Assembly: GCA_002368665.1 (NCBI GenBank)
Contig: DFEK01000001.1
Location: forward strand, 355,839 to 419,838
Origin: Lachnospiraceae bacterium UBA3804
GTDB lineage: Bacteria; Bacillota; Clostridia; Lachnospirales; Lachnospiraceae
DNA: 64,000 nt
Direction: 5' to 3'
Positions within the stretch are counted from its first letter, which is position 1. Every line of letters starts with the position of its first letter. The notes beneath the pieces are model-generated. The model was not told the DNA's origin. It was given only the letters and a program-made list of their open reading frames with translations, and ran no database searches. This document shows positions 8,038-17,312 of the stretch, piece by piece. The translations under genes and the position numbers were made by a program.

Positions 8038-8397
8038 TTATTTGCTTAATTTGTCAACCATCTTCAAAATGGCATCTGCGTCAAAGGGCTTGGTTACAAA
8101 TTCGGAGGCGCCGAGTTTAATGGCATCCATCATTTTATTCTGCTGTCCAGCAGCCGTAACCATGATTACTTTTGCCTTATTGTCTTCTTCACGAATCTGC
8201 TTCAGGGCTTCCAATCCGTCCATGACAGGCATCGTAATGTCCATTGTGACTACCTGAGGGGAGAATTCTTTATATTTGTTTACTCCTTCGAGTCCGTCAA
8301 CTGCTTCTGCTACGATTTCGTGTCCGGCTCCTTCCAAAATGCCTCGTAAGATTTTACGGGATGTTCTGGAATCATCAACAATCAATACCCTAGCCAT
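8038..8397 (-). CDS. cheY: CheY-type single-domain response regulator
   Basis: A 119-aa receiver domain without an output domain. Visible features are the acidic pair VDDS near residues 8-9, the phospho-acceptor Asp in MDITMP (near residue 53), the switch Thr in MVTAAG, and the Lys in TKPFD. It lies 2 nt below a gene encoding a CheX-type domain, with SD AAGGGGG inside the end of that gene. No flagellar, CheA or MCP genes are near, so its histidine kinase partner must be encoded elsewhere. Confidence 0.92.
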   Translation of the reverse strand: MARVLIVDDSRTSRKILRGILEGAGHEIVAEAVDGLEGVNKYKEFSPQVVTMDITMPVMDGLEALKQIREEDNKAKVIMVTAAGQQNKMMDAIKLGASEFVTKPFDADAILKMVDKLSK

Positions 8398-8399
8398 AA

Positions 8400-9296
8400 T
8401 TATTCAACCCCCTTAATGGATAATTTTCCTCTGAAAACAGAAAGTACATTTACCTGCTTGCCTTTGATGAATACAGGTAATACGCAAATCTGAGCTGCGC
8501 TCATAGTGTTCTTGCCCTCTTTGTAAATCGGAGGAAGCATATCAACAAAGAATTTCGGTGAACAGTCGGAAGCAAACATTCCGTTGATGCAGTTAATTAA
8601 TTCGGCTACCGCGTCAAGTGCATCCGCATCGACAGCCTCGAATTCTTCACCGGCAAATTTACTTGCAATGGGAAGTAAGGAATCGCCGCATCCTGCAAAG
8701 GATAAGGATGCATCCGCATCACCCTTGATATCCTGAAGAGCAACACCGTCAGCTTCAATCTCACTCATCCACTCAGCTTTGCCGATATAAAGATCATTAT
8801 CAATCAGACGAATTAACGTCTTAATGGCTACCAAAATATATTCTTTGTGGTAATCATCGATATTTAACGGTAAGAACAGAGGGATTAACAAATCAGCTTC
8901 TCCGCTCTTTAACCGATCCATTTCGGTCTGCGTGAAATTCAATGACTTCTGGAATTCGAGATAAGCCTGCTCGATTTCTTCGATGGTCATGAAGTTCTCG
9001 TTTGTAATAACCTGAACAAAGGAAAGATACAGATTTCCCTGCATGGAAAGAAGGTGTCCGACCTGTTCGTCGGTTAAATAACCTTTGGAAATTGCAATGT
9101 CACCAAAACGCATATCCATTGTGGACTGCAGATTATTGACTTCATCCGCCTGCTCAATGGTCATCATCTTCTCAGACACAGCAATAAGACCGAGTTTCAC
9201 GCGGACTTTCTTCTGTTCTTCGTACACCTTTTTCAATTGTTCATCGGAAAGTTTTCCTGATTCTTTAAGAAAATTACCAAAAAGAATATGAATCAT
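8400..9296 (-). CDS. CheX-domain protein with N-terminal GspE-N-like repeats
   Basis: A 298-aa two-part protein. The C-terminal half (about residues 165-298) matches the CheX/CheC phosphatase fold, with ASLSFAGCGDSLLPIA and the helix DALDAVAELINCINGMFA; in this family the paired acidic and Asn residues of such a helix dephosphorylate CheY-P. The N-terminal half has three helical repeats with the pattern G-x2-L-x5-L-x2-EQL/V (LSDEQLKK, LTDEQVGH, MTIEEIEQ), reminiscent of type II secretion ATPase N-domains. It is coupled to cheY and is therefore a plausible phosphatase for it. SD TGGAGGTG, ATG 9294-9296. Confidence 0.72.
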   Translation of the reverse strand: MIHILFGNFLKESGKLSDEQLKKVYEEQKKVRVKLGLIAVSEKMMTIEQADEVNNLQSTMDMRFGDIAISKGYLTDEQVGHLLSMQGNLYLSFVQVITNENFMTIEEIEQAYLEFQKSLNFTQTEMDRLKSGEADLLIPLFLPLNIDDYHKEYILVAIKTLIRLIDNDLYIGKAEWMSEIEADGVALQDIKGDADASLSFAGCGDSLLPIASKFAGEEFEAVDADALDAVAELINCINGMFASDCSPKFFVDMLPPIYKEGKNTMSAAQICVLPVFIKGKQVNVLSVFRGKLSIKGVE

Positions 9297-9334
9297 GAAG
9301 TAACACCTCCAATATGTATTTTGCCCCTTGTGTT

Positions 9335-9363
9335 ATTTTACAATTTTTTCGGCAAAAACGCAA
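9335..9363 (-). promoter_or_regulatory. Promoter of the cheX-cheY pair
   Basis: On the minus strand TTGCGT (9358-9363) and TAAAAT (9335-9340) are 17 nt apart, about 38 nt before the ATG. The -35 box directly abuts the stop of the PBP gene. Confidence 0.55.
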
Positions 9364-10812
9364 CTATTCTTGTGCTTTTTCGTCAAAATAACAGTCGAAC
9401 AAACGCTTCGCAATCGGAACGGCGTAGGAGCCGCCCGTACCTGCTCCTTCAATGATGATGGTGACTGCTATTTCGGGGTCTTCGTAAGGTGCAAAACCGG
9501 TAAACCAGGCATGGGAAGAATCTTTAGAAGAATCCGTATCCGCCGATCCGGTTTTGCCGGCGGATGAATAATTTGCGGATTTCAGGAATGAACCCGTACC
9601 GGATGTAACTACGGAGTGCATGTAATCCGCCACAATATCCGCCTGGCGCTCTTCCATTAAGCGTTTAAAAGAAACGGGTTCATATGTTTTAAGAACGTTT
9701 CCCTCGGAATTCTCGATATGATCCACGAGCATCGGGCGCATCAGAACACCCTTGTTTGCAATGCTGGAAGTGATCATGTTTAAGTGAATCGGAGTAACGG
9801 TTGTTTTACCCTGTCCGATACTGCCCTGTACAACCTCTCCGTCTTCCGCATCCACAGTGATCGGAGTATGGGATTTACTGTATTCAAGATCGATCGGAAG
9901 CGGCTGATCAAACAGCATATTTTTCAAAGTATCGGAGAAACTCTGTCTGTCCACACTCATTGCGATATTGGCAAACGAACAGTTACAGGAATTGGCAAAA
10001 GAAGAACGAAGGCTTTGGTATCCGTGTACGGTTCCGTGATAACAGGTGATCTTCCGGCCGTCATAGGAATAAACTCCGTTGCACTGATAACCGTAAGCTT
10101 CGTAATTGTTCGGGTTTTCTTTGATGTATTCGAGTAAATCGAGGATTTTAAACGTTGATCCCGGAGGATACAGACCCTGTGTGGCACGATTCAGTAACTT
10201 CGAGGATTTTTTATCCGCTACAATATCTTCCCACTCGTTTTCGATCTCGTTGGGGTCAAAGCACGGTTTGGACACCAGTGCAAGGATTTTGCCTGTTTTT
10301 ACCTCCGTTACAACAATGGCGCCTTTGTAATATCCGATGGAATCGAAAGCTACTTTCTGCAAATTAACGTCTAGCGTCGTAACAACCGTATCTCCGCGGT
10401 CTTTCGAACCGTTGATGTCATTGTCGACCTTACTTGACAGGGAAGCATTTGATGTGACCAGATTCATATTCATGGTATTCTCGATACCGGTCTTTCCCAT
10501 TGTGGAGAAACCTACCACATGCGCAAAGAGCTCTCCGTACGGATAAATACGCTCTTCTTCCCCTCCGGAAATATTTGTGGCGGCCAGAATCTGTCCGTCG
10601 TTTGATAAAATATTACCGCGGATGTTCTGGCGTGCAAGCAATGCCTGTCTGGGATTGTGCTCATCGGAAATAACATCGTAACTGTTATTGGTTACAAAAT
10701 TGACAATATTTACGATTAGCGCAAGAAACATAACACACAGAATCAAACCTGACCAAAAATGAACAGATTTCAGTATTTCGATGCATTTTTTCAGGAATTT
10801 GTTGTCTTTCAC
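9364..10812 (-). CDS. Class B penicillin-binding protein (transpeptidase)
   Basis: A peptidoglycan cross-linking D,D-transpeptidase of the FtsI/PbpA type, 482 aa. It has one N-terminal transmembrane helix (residues about 16-40), a short pedestal domain (about 45-150) and the transpeptidase domain with PPGSTFKI (nucleophile Ser), the SCN motif in SFANSCNCSF, and AGKTGSAD. It starts at GTG 10810-10812, directly after the stop of the FtsW-like gene, with GAGG upstream. The tight pairing with a SEDS glycosyltransferase implies a cognate SEDS-bPBP complex for septal, elongation or spore cortex synthesis. Confidence 0.9.
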   Translation of the reverse strand: MKDNKFLKKCIEILKSVHFWSGLILCVMFLALIVNIVNFVTNNSYDVISDEHNPRQALLARQNIRGNILSNDGQILAATNISGGEEERIYPYGELFAHVVGFSTMGKTGIENTMNMNLVTSNASLSSKVDNDINGSKDRGDTVVTTLDVNLQKVAFDSIGYYKGAIVVTEVKTGKILALVSKPCFDPNEIENEWEDIVADKKSSKLLNRATQGLYPPGSTFKILDLLEYIKENPNNYEAYGYQCNGVYSYDGRKITCYHGTVHGYQSLRSSFANSCNCSFANIAMSVDRQSFSDTLKNMLFDQPLPIDLEYSKSHTPITVDAEDGEVVQGSIGQGKTTVTPIHLNMITSSIANKGVLMRPMLVDHIENSEGNVLKTYEPVSFKRLMEERQADIVADYMHSVVTSGTGSFLKSANYSSAGKTGSADTDSSKDSSHAWFTGFAPYEDPEIAVTIIIEGAGTGGSYAVPIAKRLFDCYFDEKAQE

Positions 10813-12411
10813 TTAAATATCCTCAAAATTAAAATCTTCAATCATCTGCTGATACGCAGCAAGTTCTTCAGCGTCTTTCTCTGATAAGGATTCCGGTTCT
10901 TTGTCTTGCGCTGCATCATAGGATACTTCAATGTTTTCGGATGCGTCTTCAAGATACTCGTCGCCAACATATTCATTCGTCTCGTATTCTTCTTCTGTAT
11001 TTTCTTCTTCGGAATCATTCTCTTCGTAATATTCATCACTCAGATAATCGGATAAAACATCCTCGTCTTCTTTATCTTCGAGATCCTGAACTTTCTCTTT
11101 GCTTAAATTCTTATAGTCGAATTCCTTGACGTAGATTCCCTGGATTAACGAGAACATTAAAATGGTCGTCGACAGGGAGCTGCCGCCCATACTGATCAAA
11201 GGCAGAGTTACGCCGGTTAAGGGAATCAGGCGGGTTCCGCCACCGATCGTAACGAAGACCTGCACGGCGAAGCATACGGCAAATCCGAATAAAAGAAGCT
11301 GATGAAATCTGGATTTCACACGCGAACTGTATCGAATGATATGCAATGCGGTAAACAAATACAATAAAATCAACAATACGGAGAACAAAACGCCCATCTC
11401 TTCTCCGATTGCCGAGAAAATAAAATCTTCTTCCACGTAAGGAATAGACTTCGGATACCCTTTAAACAATCCCATGCCAAACCAGCTTCCGGTACCGATT
11501 GCAAAGAGGGACTGTGATAACTGCCACCCGGTGTTTTCTACGTCCGCAAAGGGATTTAACCATGTTTTGACACGGATTCTGACATGCGGAAATTCCCTGT
11601 ATGCAAATGCAAAAGCGCCTGCGGAAACCGCTGCTCCCGCCGGTAAGACAAAAGGTGATCTTGTGGATAAAAACAACATGAAAATATATGTGACAAGATA
11701 GATTCCGGCACTTCCCAGATCCTTAGAAAGAACCAGGATCATAATATGCACGAGCATAAAGAGCGAACCAAGAATATATCTGAGCTTATTTTTGCTCTGG
11801 GAGAATAAGGATGCCATGAAGAATACCATGGATAGTTTCACGAATTCCGAAGGCTGGAATGCAAAATCAAAAATCTTGATCGTTAATTTCGAACCGTGCG
11901 TCACCGTTCCGGACAGCCATACGGCAGCCAAAGCGATGATGCCGATCGAACAATACAGATACGGAACTCGCCTGAAGCCTTTGTTTCGGTTGTAAATAAA
12001 GGGAACGAATAACGATACGATCAGTAGAACAATCGTGAAAATAAACTGCCTCAATGCATTTACGAACGCCAGTCTTCCGAGAATAACGAAACTTACGTAT
12101 AGGAAAAAGATCATATTATTCAGCAAAAGACGGCTGATGGAAGGATAAATCGTCAGATAGATCATGACGATCGCTATCATAATGATTTCCTGGAATGCAA
12201 AGAAGAAGAAATACCTCAGATCTTCCGATCGCACAAATAATGTAATATACCCTACAGCGTGAAACAAAATGGCAATAATAAACTGAAAGGCATAGAAATG
12301 CTTGTGTTCCTCGGGATTTTTAAAGAAAAACACAACAATATTGGTTATGACATAAAAGAGAATAATTCCAACAAACAAATAGTTGGAAGTTTCCGAAATA
12401 AAACTGGCCAA
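10813..12411 (-). CDS. FtsW/RodA/SpoVE family SEDS glycosyltransferase with long acidic tail
   Basis: Polytopic lipid II polymerase family. About ten hydrophobic helices span residues 10-425, with SEDS signatures such as KLSMVFFMA, the FSAIGEEMG loop and the C-terminal GLIP-like LIPLTGVTLPLISMGGSS. The last 100 residues are almost entirely acidic (E, D, Y, S) and extend well beyond the usual 400 aa; this tail is probably cytoplasmic and disordered. It starts at TTG 12409-12411, 9 nt after AGGAG; the nearby ATG is out of frame. It sits between the U32 gene and its presumed PBP partner. Confidence 0.9.
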   Translation of the reverse strand: MASFISETSNYLFVGIILFYVITNIVVFFFKNPEEHKHFYAFQFIIAILFHAVGYITLFVRSEDLRYFFFFAFQEIIMIAIVMIYLTIYPSISRLLLNNMIFFLYVSFVILGRLAFVNALRQFIFTIVLLIVSLFVPFIYNRNKGFRRVPYLYCSIGIIALAAVWLSGTVTHGSKLTIKIFDFAFQPSEFVKLSMVFFMASLFSQSKNKLRYILGSLFMLVHIMILVLSKDLGSAGIYLVTYIFMLFLSTRSPFVLPAGAAVSAGAFAFAYREFPHVRIRVKTWLNPFADVENTGWQLSQSLFAIGTGSWFGMGLFKGYPKSIPYVEEDFIFSAIGEEMGVLFSVLLILLYLFTALHIIRYSSRVKSRFHQLLLFGFAVCFAVQVFVTIGGGTRLIPLTGVTLPLISMGGSSLSTTILMFSLIQGIYVKEFDYKNLSKEKVQDLEDKEDEDVLSDYLSDEYYEENDSEEENTEEEYETNEYVGDEYLEDASENIEVSYDAAQDKEPESLSEKDAEELAAYQQMIEDFNFEDI

Positions 12412-12423
12412 CGGTTCATTCTC

Positions 12424-14622
12424 CTATAGTACGCTCTTCTTATAATGTCCTTTGGTAAATGCAGAAGGGATATAATCCGCCTCCCCTCCCTCTCTTAAGG
12501 ACATGAATGTATGCAAAACAGCAATGCATTCTTCTTTTGTTTCATCTGTGAAACGTATCTGCATTGCGGATATAAACGCTTTGTCCAAATCGCCGCTTTG
12601 CTTATGCAGCGATAAAGGTACGGAATTATAGATTGTATTATAACATATTTTCCCTGTGCAATGGGTATAAATCGAAAAGGTGGCCCCGGTACGGTCATTT
12701 ATGGATACAAATTCTTCCGTATGATTGCATTTTCCGCTTGTTTTCTTAACGCAGTTGGCTGTCTGCATCAGGGGAATCCTGCCATAAACGATGAATTCGC
12801 CATCGGGTACATGCTCTTCGGCAATTTCAGTTTTATTGAGTTCTACATCACAGGTATAGTTGTTTAAAACCGGTCTTAAAAATGCAATCGCTTTGGGATT
12901 TGCCGTATAAAGTCCGTAATCCCCGTAAATACTCTTCTTTACGCCAAGCGATTGAAGAAACGCGAGGCTGTCAATCTGATTGGCATAGTAGCCCTCGATA
13001 TTTCCAAGTGTTTCGCACTTAGTAATCTGCCTCGTTAAATCATCCGACATAGGGCTTCTGTAAACGTACGGTAATATGACTCGGAATTTACGGTCTTTTT
13101 CTTTGCCGATCGTCTTAAGGATTTCGTCATTCTCGATCCATTCTACAGGAAATGCAAGTATATCGTTTAAACCGGTCTTTGGTAAAATCGCATCAAAGGA
13201 CGAAACGCTCTGCACATGGATAACAAACGGTTTTGGATTTGTATCATGGCCCTCAGCATAAGGCTCTTCGTCCCAGAATCCGGGAATTTCGGAACCGGAA
13301 GTTCTGGCATAAGCGGCAATCAGACTGTCTTTTACGCGCTCTTCCGCCTGTCTTCTTAAGTTGTTGATGGCTCCGACCGGAATAAAAGCATTGTCCGAGA
13401 TCTCAATTTGATCGGTTTCAAAAGAAAACAATCCGAGGGAACTTTTTTTGAGTCTTGAGATCAGATCTTCCTTCGTTACGGGAGCTTTCTGTGCCACATC
13501 TACCGTATTTCCCTGTATAAATTCCTCTTCGCTTGTATAAGGATTAACAAATCGTAATGTAAAAGGTTCTTCGCAGATCGCGCGGACCGAAACATTGATT
13601 TTAACAGGCACTTTATTTCTGCAGTATTGATCAATGATGGATGCACTTAATGCTTCGTCGGTTTTGTTATACGAAGGCGATGTAATGCTTACCATCGATG
13701 CGGATGAGGTTTTCTCATAATAACCGGTCTGCAGATCGGTACGTAAATACAGATGTTTTAACTCTTCCAGATCTTCATTCGATACGCGATACGGCTTCTT
13801 CGGATCATTTAGATACGAATCGATATACTTTCGATAGATCTTGGTAACTCCTGCAGCATAGGCGGGCGATTTCATACGCCCTTCGATCTTAAACGAAGAA
13901 ATTCCCGCATCGATTAATTTCGGCAGAAACTGTATTGTACACATGTCTTTCAAGGATAAGAGATATTTTTCATCCTTTTCACCCTGCATACAATACGGCT
14001 GTCTGCAGGGACCGGCACATCGTCCCCTGTTTCCGCTTCTTTCGCCCAGGAAAGATGAAAAGAGGCATAATCCGGAATAGGAATAACACATGGAACCGTG
14101 AATAAAGCACTCGGTTTCAATACCGAGATCGTTGATCTCTTTGATTTCGGGAAGTGTCAATTCCCTTGCGGGAACAATACGACAGGCGCCTTTATCTTTC
14201 AGATATTTGGCACCCGGGTAAGACGTAACACACATCTGTGTGCTGACATGTAAGGGTAATTCGGGAAATGCTTCGTGAATGTATGAAAAAACACCGTAAT
14301 CCTGTACGATCACTCCGTCAAGTCCTGCTTCGTACAAAGGATTTAAGTATTCGAAAAGTTCTTTCCCTTCTCTTAATTTGGTCTTGGTATTAACGGTTAA
14401 ATATACTTTTGATCCATGAAGATGCGCATACAGAATGGCATCCAGAATCTCTTCTTTCGAGAAATTATTGGCATAAGCCCTGGCACCGAATTTCTCACCC
14501 GCAAGATAAACGGCATCGGCTCCTGCGTTGATTGCACCCAGAAAGGACGCAAAATCACCGGCCGGAGCCAGGAGCTCCGGTATTTTACGTTCTGTTGTAT
14601 TTTTCTGTTCCGTCAGATTCAT
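12424..14622 (-). CDS. U32 family peptidase-like protein (large RlhA/YhbU-type)
   Basis: A 732-aa protein. The N-terminal 300 residues are a clear U32 domain: PELLAPAGDFASF, ADAVYLAGEKFGARAYA, VHLTVNTKTK-like strand, HGSMCYSYSGLCLFSS and the Cys-rich RGRCAGPCRQPY. The remainder holds the DUF3656-like collagenase-associated regions. Some homologues are hydroxylation factors for 23S rRNA (RlhA) or tRNA (TrhP) rather than proteases, and the conserved cysteines fit an iron-sulfur or metal role. It is followed 12 nt later by the FtsW-like gene. The SD is poor (AAAAAGAC). Confidence 0.85.
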   Translation of the reverse strand: MNLTEQKNTTERKIPELLAPAGDFASFLGAINAGADAVYLAGEKFGARAYANNFSKEEILDAILYAHLHGSKVYLTVNTKTKLREGKELFEYLNPLYEAGLDGVIVQDYGVFSYIHEAFPELPLHVSTQMCVTSYPGAKYLKDKGACRIVPARELTLPEIKEINDLGIETECFIHGSMCYSYSGLCLFSSFLGERSGNRGRCAGPCRQPYCMQGEKDEKYLLSLKDMCTIQFLPKLIDAGISSFKIEGRMKSPAYAAGVTKIYRKYIDSYLNDPKKPYRVSNEDLEELKHLYLRTDLQTGYYEKTSSASMVSITSPSYNKTDEALSASIIDQYCRNKVPVKINVSVRAICEEPFTLRFVNPYTSEEEFIQGNTVDVAQKAPVTKEDLISRLKKSSLGLFSFETDQIEISDNAFIPVGAINNLRRQAEERVKDSLIAAYARTSGSEIPGFWDEEPYAEGHDTNPKPFVIHVQSVSSFDAILPKTGLNDILAFPVEWIENDEILKTIGKEKDRKFRVILPYVYRSPMSDDLTRQITKCETLGNIEGYYANQIDSLAFLQSLGVKKSIYGDYGLYTANPKAIAFLRPVLNNYTCDVELNKTEIAEEHVPDGEFIVYGRIPLMQTANCVKKTSGKCNHTEEFVSINDRTGATFSIYTHCTGKICYNTIYNSVPLSLHKQSGDLDKAFISAMQIRFTDETKEECIAVLHTFMSLREGGEADYIPSAFTKGHYKKSVL

Positions 14623-14632
14623 GTCTTTTTGT

Positions 14633-14659
14633 AAAAAGGCCGGTCAATTAAGGCCGGCC
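14633..14659 (-). terminator. Terminator after zapA
   Basis: On the minus strand GGCCGG and CCGGCC form a 6-bp all-GC stem with a 10-nt loop followed by five T. It lies between the zapA stop and the U32 ATG, only about 10 nt from that ATG. Confidence 0.72.
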
Positions 14660-14683
14660 ATAAACATCATATGTATCAATTAC

Positions 14684-15109
14684 TTATTTTTCTTTATTTT
14701 CTTTACGTTCTCTTTCTTTTAACTCCGTCTCCAAGCGGATAATCTTCTTTTCCTTCTCTGCAAGATCGGCTTTCAGAGTATTTAAGCTCTTATCCTGATT
14801 ATCCAGCTTAATCTGCGTGGAAATCAGTTCATGCTTAATATTGCATAAATCATCTTCTCTTCCCTTTAATTCGTCTTCCAGAAGAGAAATCTGATTTTTG
14901 GCTTTGAAATAATCATCTGCAATATTGAACTGAAGTAAAAGATTCTGATAATCCAGTGTCAGACGACGGAATCCGTCTTCTTTGTTAAACTCATTGAATT
15001 TGCCGTTCAGATAGGTTGCGACTTTCTGTAAATATTCTTCACTTTCGTAACCGCTGATGGTAAAAACTTTGCCGCCTACAATGACCTCGGTATCAATCTT
15101 GGATGACAT
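14684..15109 (-). CDS. zapA: Cell division protein ZapA
   Basis: An FtsZ-ring associated protein, 141 aa. The N-terminal globular ZapA domain (about residues 5-50) holds TEVIVGGKVFTISGYESEEY, and the rest is one long charged coiled coil of heptads ending in a K/E-rich tail. ZapA cross-links FtsZ filaments. It is preceded by its own promoter, in the 3' end of ruvB, and followed by a terminator, so it is a single-gene unit between the ruvAB operon and the U32-FtsW-PBP block. Confidence 0.9.
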   Translation of the reverse strand: MSSKIDTEVIVGGKVFTISGYESEEYLQKVATYLNGKFNEFNKEDGFRRLTLDYQNLLLQFNIADDYFKAKNQISLLEDELKGREDDLCNIKHELISTQIKLDNQDKSLNTLKADLAEKEKKIIRLETELKERERKENKEK

Positions 15110-15146
15110 ATTCGTACCCTCCGTAAATCATTCAAAAACTATATTC

Positions 15147-15175
15147 AGTATACTATTTTTACTCTTTTCCTTCAA
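15147..15175 (-). promoter_or_regulatory. Promoter of zapA
   Basis: On the minus strand TTGAAG (15170-15175), 17-nt spacer, TATACT (15147-15152). The -35 box lies inside the last codons of ruvB. Confidence 0.6.
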
Positions 15176-16157
15176 GACCAAAATGGAGATAAGCGTTCTT
15201 TGTGGCAACCCTTCCGCGCGGTGTTCTCATGATGAGTCCGTTCTTCAGAAGATAGGGTTCGTAAACGTCTTCGATTGTTCCCGCATCCTCTCCGATTGTA
15301 GCAGCCAAAGTGTCCAGTCCGACCGGTCCGCCTTCGAATTTCTCGATCAATGTCAGTAAGAAATTACGGTCCGTATTATCCAGTCCCAGTTTATCGACTT
15401 CGAGCATATCCAGTGCTTCGTTGGCGACCTGTAATGTAATCGTTCCGTCGGATAAAACCATGGCATAATCTCTTACACGCTTCAGAATACGATTGGCGAT
15501 TCTGGGCGTTCCGCGGCTTCTTCTGGCCATTTCCATGGCTCCTTCCGGCTCAATATCGATTCCAAGCTTCCTTCCGGAAGCAAGAATAATGGTTGCCAGT
15601 TCTTCCGGTGAATAATATTCCAGCCGATGGATCAGACCGAAACGGTCACGAAGCGGAGCGCTTAGCATTCCCGCTCTCGTAGTGGCTCCGATCAGTGTAA
15701 AGTGAGGCAGATTCAACCGTACGGATTTGGCACTCGGTCCGTCTCCGATCATGATATCGATGCAGAAATCCTCCATGGCAGGATACAGCACTTCCTCCAC
15801 CTGACGGTTTAATCTGTGGATTTCATCGATAAAAAGCACATCCCCTTCGGATAACATGTTTAAAATCGCCGCAATATCACCGGGCTTATCAATGGCGGGA
15901 CCTGATGTCACTTTGATATTAACACCCATTTCATTGGCGATGATCGAAGAAATTGTCGTTTTACCGAGTCCGGGAGGTCCGTAGAACAAAATATGGTCAA
16001 TGGAATCACCACGCATTTTGGCTGCGTTTATCGTGATCTTAAGGGATTCCTTGATCTTATCCTGACCGATGTATTCGTCAAGTGTTGTAGGGCGAAGCGA
16101 TTTTTCCAAAACCACTTCTTCTTTATTCACTTTGGTTTCGATAATTCGTTTAGCCAC
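15159..16157 (-). CDS. ruvB: Holliday junction branch migration helicase RuvB
   Basis: AAA+ motor of the RuvABC resolvasome, 332 aa as usual. It shows LRPTTLDEYIGQDKIK, Walker A GPPGLGKTT, Walker B LFIDEIHRL, sensor TLIGATTRAG, the arginine-finger region LRDRFG, and a C-terminal winged helix (GGPVGLDTLAA, TIEDVYEPYLL, GLIMRTPRGRVAT). It follows ruvA by 15 nt at the end of the ilv operon. Confidence 0.97.
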   Translation of the reverse strand: MAKRIIETKVNKEEVVLEKSLRPTTLDEYIGQDKIKESLKITINAAKMRGDSIDHILFYGPPGLGKTTISSIIANEMGVNIKVTSGPAIDKPGDIAAILNMLSEGDVLFIDEIHRLNRQVEEVLYPAMEDFCIDIMIGDGPSAKSVRLNLPHFTLIGATTRAGMLSAPLRDRFGLIHRLEYYSPEELATIILASGRKLGIDIEPEGAMEMARRSRGTPRIANRILKRVRDYAMVLSDGTITLQVANEALDMLEVDKLGLDNTDRNFLLTLIEKFEGGPVGLDTLAATIGEDAGTIEDVYEPYLLKNGLIMRTPRGRVATKNAYLHFGLEGKE

Positions 16158-16172
16158 GGTTTTCCTTCCTGA

Positions 16173-16787
16173 TTAAAGCATAATGACATTCTTTAAGGCG
16201 GGGCGGATCAGTTCTTCCGCACTCATGTTTTCGCTCTCTTCAACCATTTGAACGGCTTTGGCGGCATTGGTTTTAGAATATCCGAGATTGACCAAAGCAA
16301 CAATACACTCCTCTTCCGTTTCGGTGAATTTTGCGGTTGGCGTAATGCTTTCTTTGCCGATTCCGGGAATGGCGGACAGAGAATAATCGCCGACTTTGTC
16401 TTTTAAGTCATTGATCAGACGTCCTGCTGTTTTGGCGCCGAGTCCGGGTGTTTTCGAAATGGTCTTTGCATCTTCCGTAACGATTGCAGATATAATGGCA
16501 TCCACACTAAGAACCGAAAGCATTGCCTGCGCGCTTTTCGGGCCGACACCGTTTACGGAGATCAGAAGTTTGAACAGATCAAGTTCTTCCTTGGCAAGAA
16601 AGCCAAAGAGCATGAATTTATCCTCACCGACACATGTGTAGGTATAAACCGTAATCTCCTCTCCCAAACCCGGCAGAGAAAGCATCTGCGTGGAATATAC
16701 ATGCACATTGTATCCGATTCCCGCATTATCAACGACAATGCAGTCTTTTTCGATATCCGCTAAAATTCCCCTGATATAGGCATACAT
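16173..16787 (-). CDS. ruvA: Holliday junction DNA helicase subunit RuvA
   Basis: Tetrameric junction-binding subunit that loads RuvB, 204 aa. Domain I is an OB fold (MYAYIRGILADIEKDCIVVDN), domain II has two helix-hairpin-helix motifs (LISVNGVGPKSAQAML and ISKTPGLGAKTAGRL), and domain III is the C-terminal UBA-like RuvB-binding helix bundle (ECIVALVNLGYSKTNAAKAV). It is downstream of the Gx transporter gene by 3 nt and upstream of ruvB, in the standard order. Confidence 0.97.
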   Translation of the reverse strand: MYAYIRGILADIEKDCIVVDNAGIGYNVHVYSTQMLSLPGLGEEITVYTYTCVGEDKFMLFGFLAKEELDLFKLLISVNGVGPKSAQAMLSVLSVDAIISAIVTEDAKTISKTPGLGAKTAGRLINDLKDKVGDYSLSAIPGIGKESITPTAKFTETEEECIVALVNLGYSKTNAAKAVQMVEESENMSAEELIRPALKNVIML

Positions 16788-16790
16788 AAT

Positions 16791-17312
16791 TTATTCCTCT
16801 TTATTCGGATTGTCGTTCTTTACAAGAATCGTCTTCTTTAAATACGGCAATAACAATTTGGTTAAGAAACCGATGATAAATCCGGTTACGAGTCCTGATG
16901 CGAGCAAAAAAGGCAGATAGTAAATCAAACCTTTTACATGTGTTACGGCAAATGCCATTATAATCTGTCCGATATTGTGAAAAACTCCGCCCAACATTCC
17001 GATTCCGACCGGTGAAAAAGTCTTCTTCTTTCGATACAAAAGAAACATAATCAGAAAGCTTAATATCGCTCCGGATAAGGAATACAGAAGCGAAAACAAT
17101 CCGTTAAACATAAAAGCACTCAGCGTAACTCTTGCGACATTTACAAGAATCGCTTCCCACGGACCGTACAGATAAAGCAAAACAAGGATGGCGCAGTTTG
17201 CCAGTCCAAGCTTGATTCCGGGTATGGGTGCCGTTACGGGAAGAATGCTTTCCACATAAGACAGGATTAAGGATATGGCAAGAAACATGCCAAGATAAGC
17301 TGTTTTTTTCAT
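16791..17312 (-). CDS. Gx transporter family membrane protein
   Basis: A 173-aa integral membrane protein with five or six helices, with PGIKLGLANCAILVLLYLYG and ARVTLSAFMFNG typical of the Gx transporter family (also annotated heptaprenyl diphosphate synthase component I). The family is ECF-S-like, and the substrate is unsettled. It overlaps the NusG-domain-II gene by 4 nt (ATGA). These two families commonly sit together in Clostridia near Rnf, ApbE or prenyltransferase genes, but here they are in an ilvBN-ruvAB operon. Confidence 0.82.
   Translation of the reverse strand: MKKTAYLGMFLAISLILSYVESILPVTAPIPGIKLGLANCAILVLLYLYGPWEAILVNVARVTLSAFMFNGLFSLLYSLSGAILSFLIMFLLYRKKKTFSPVGIGMLGGVFHNIGQIIMAFAVTHVKGLIYYLPFLLASGLVTGFIIGFLTKLLLPYLKKTILVKNDNPNKEE

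Noticed and set aside
8396..9296. Part of a flagellar or chemotaxis cluster
   Set aside because: Only cheY and the CheX-domain gene are present; no fli, flh, mcp or cheA genes are adjacent.
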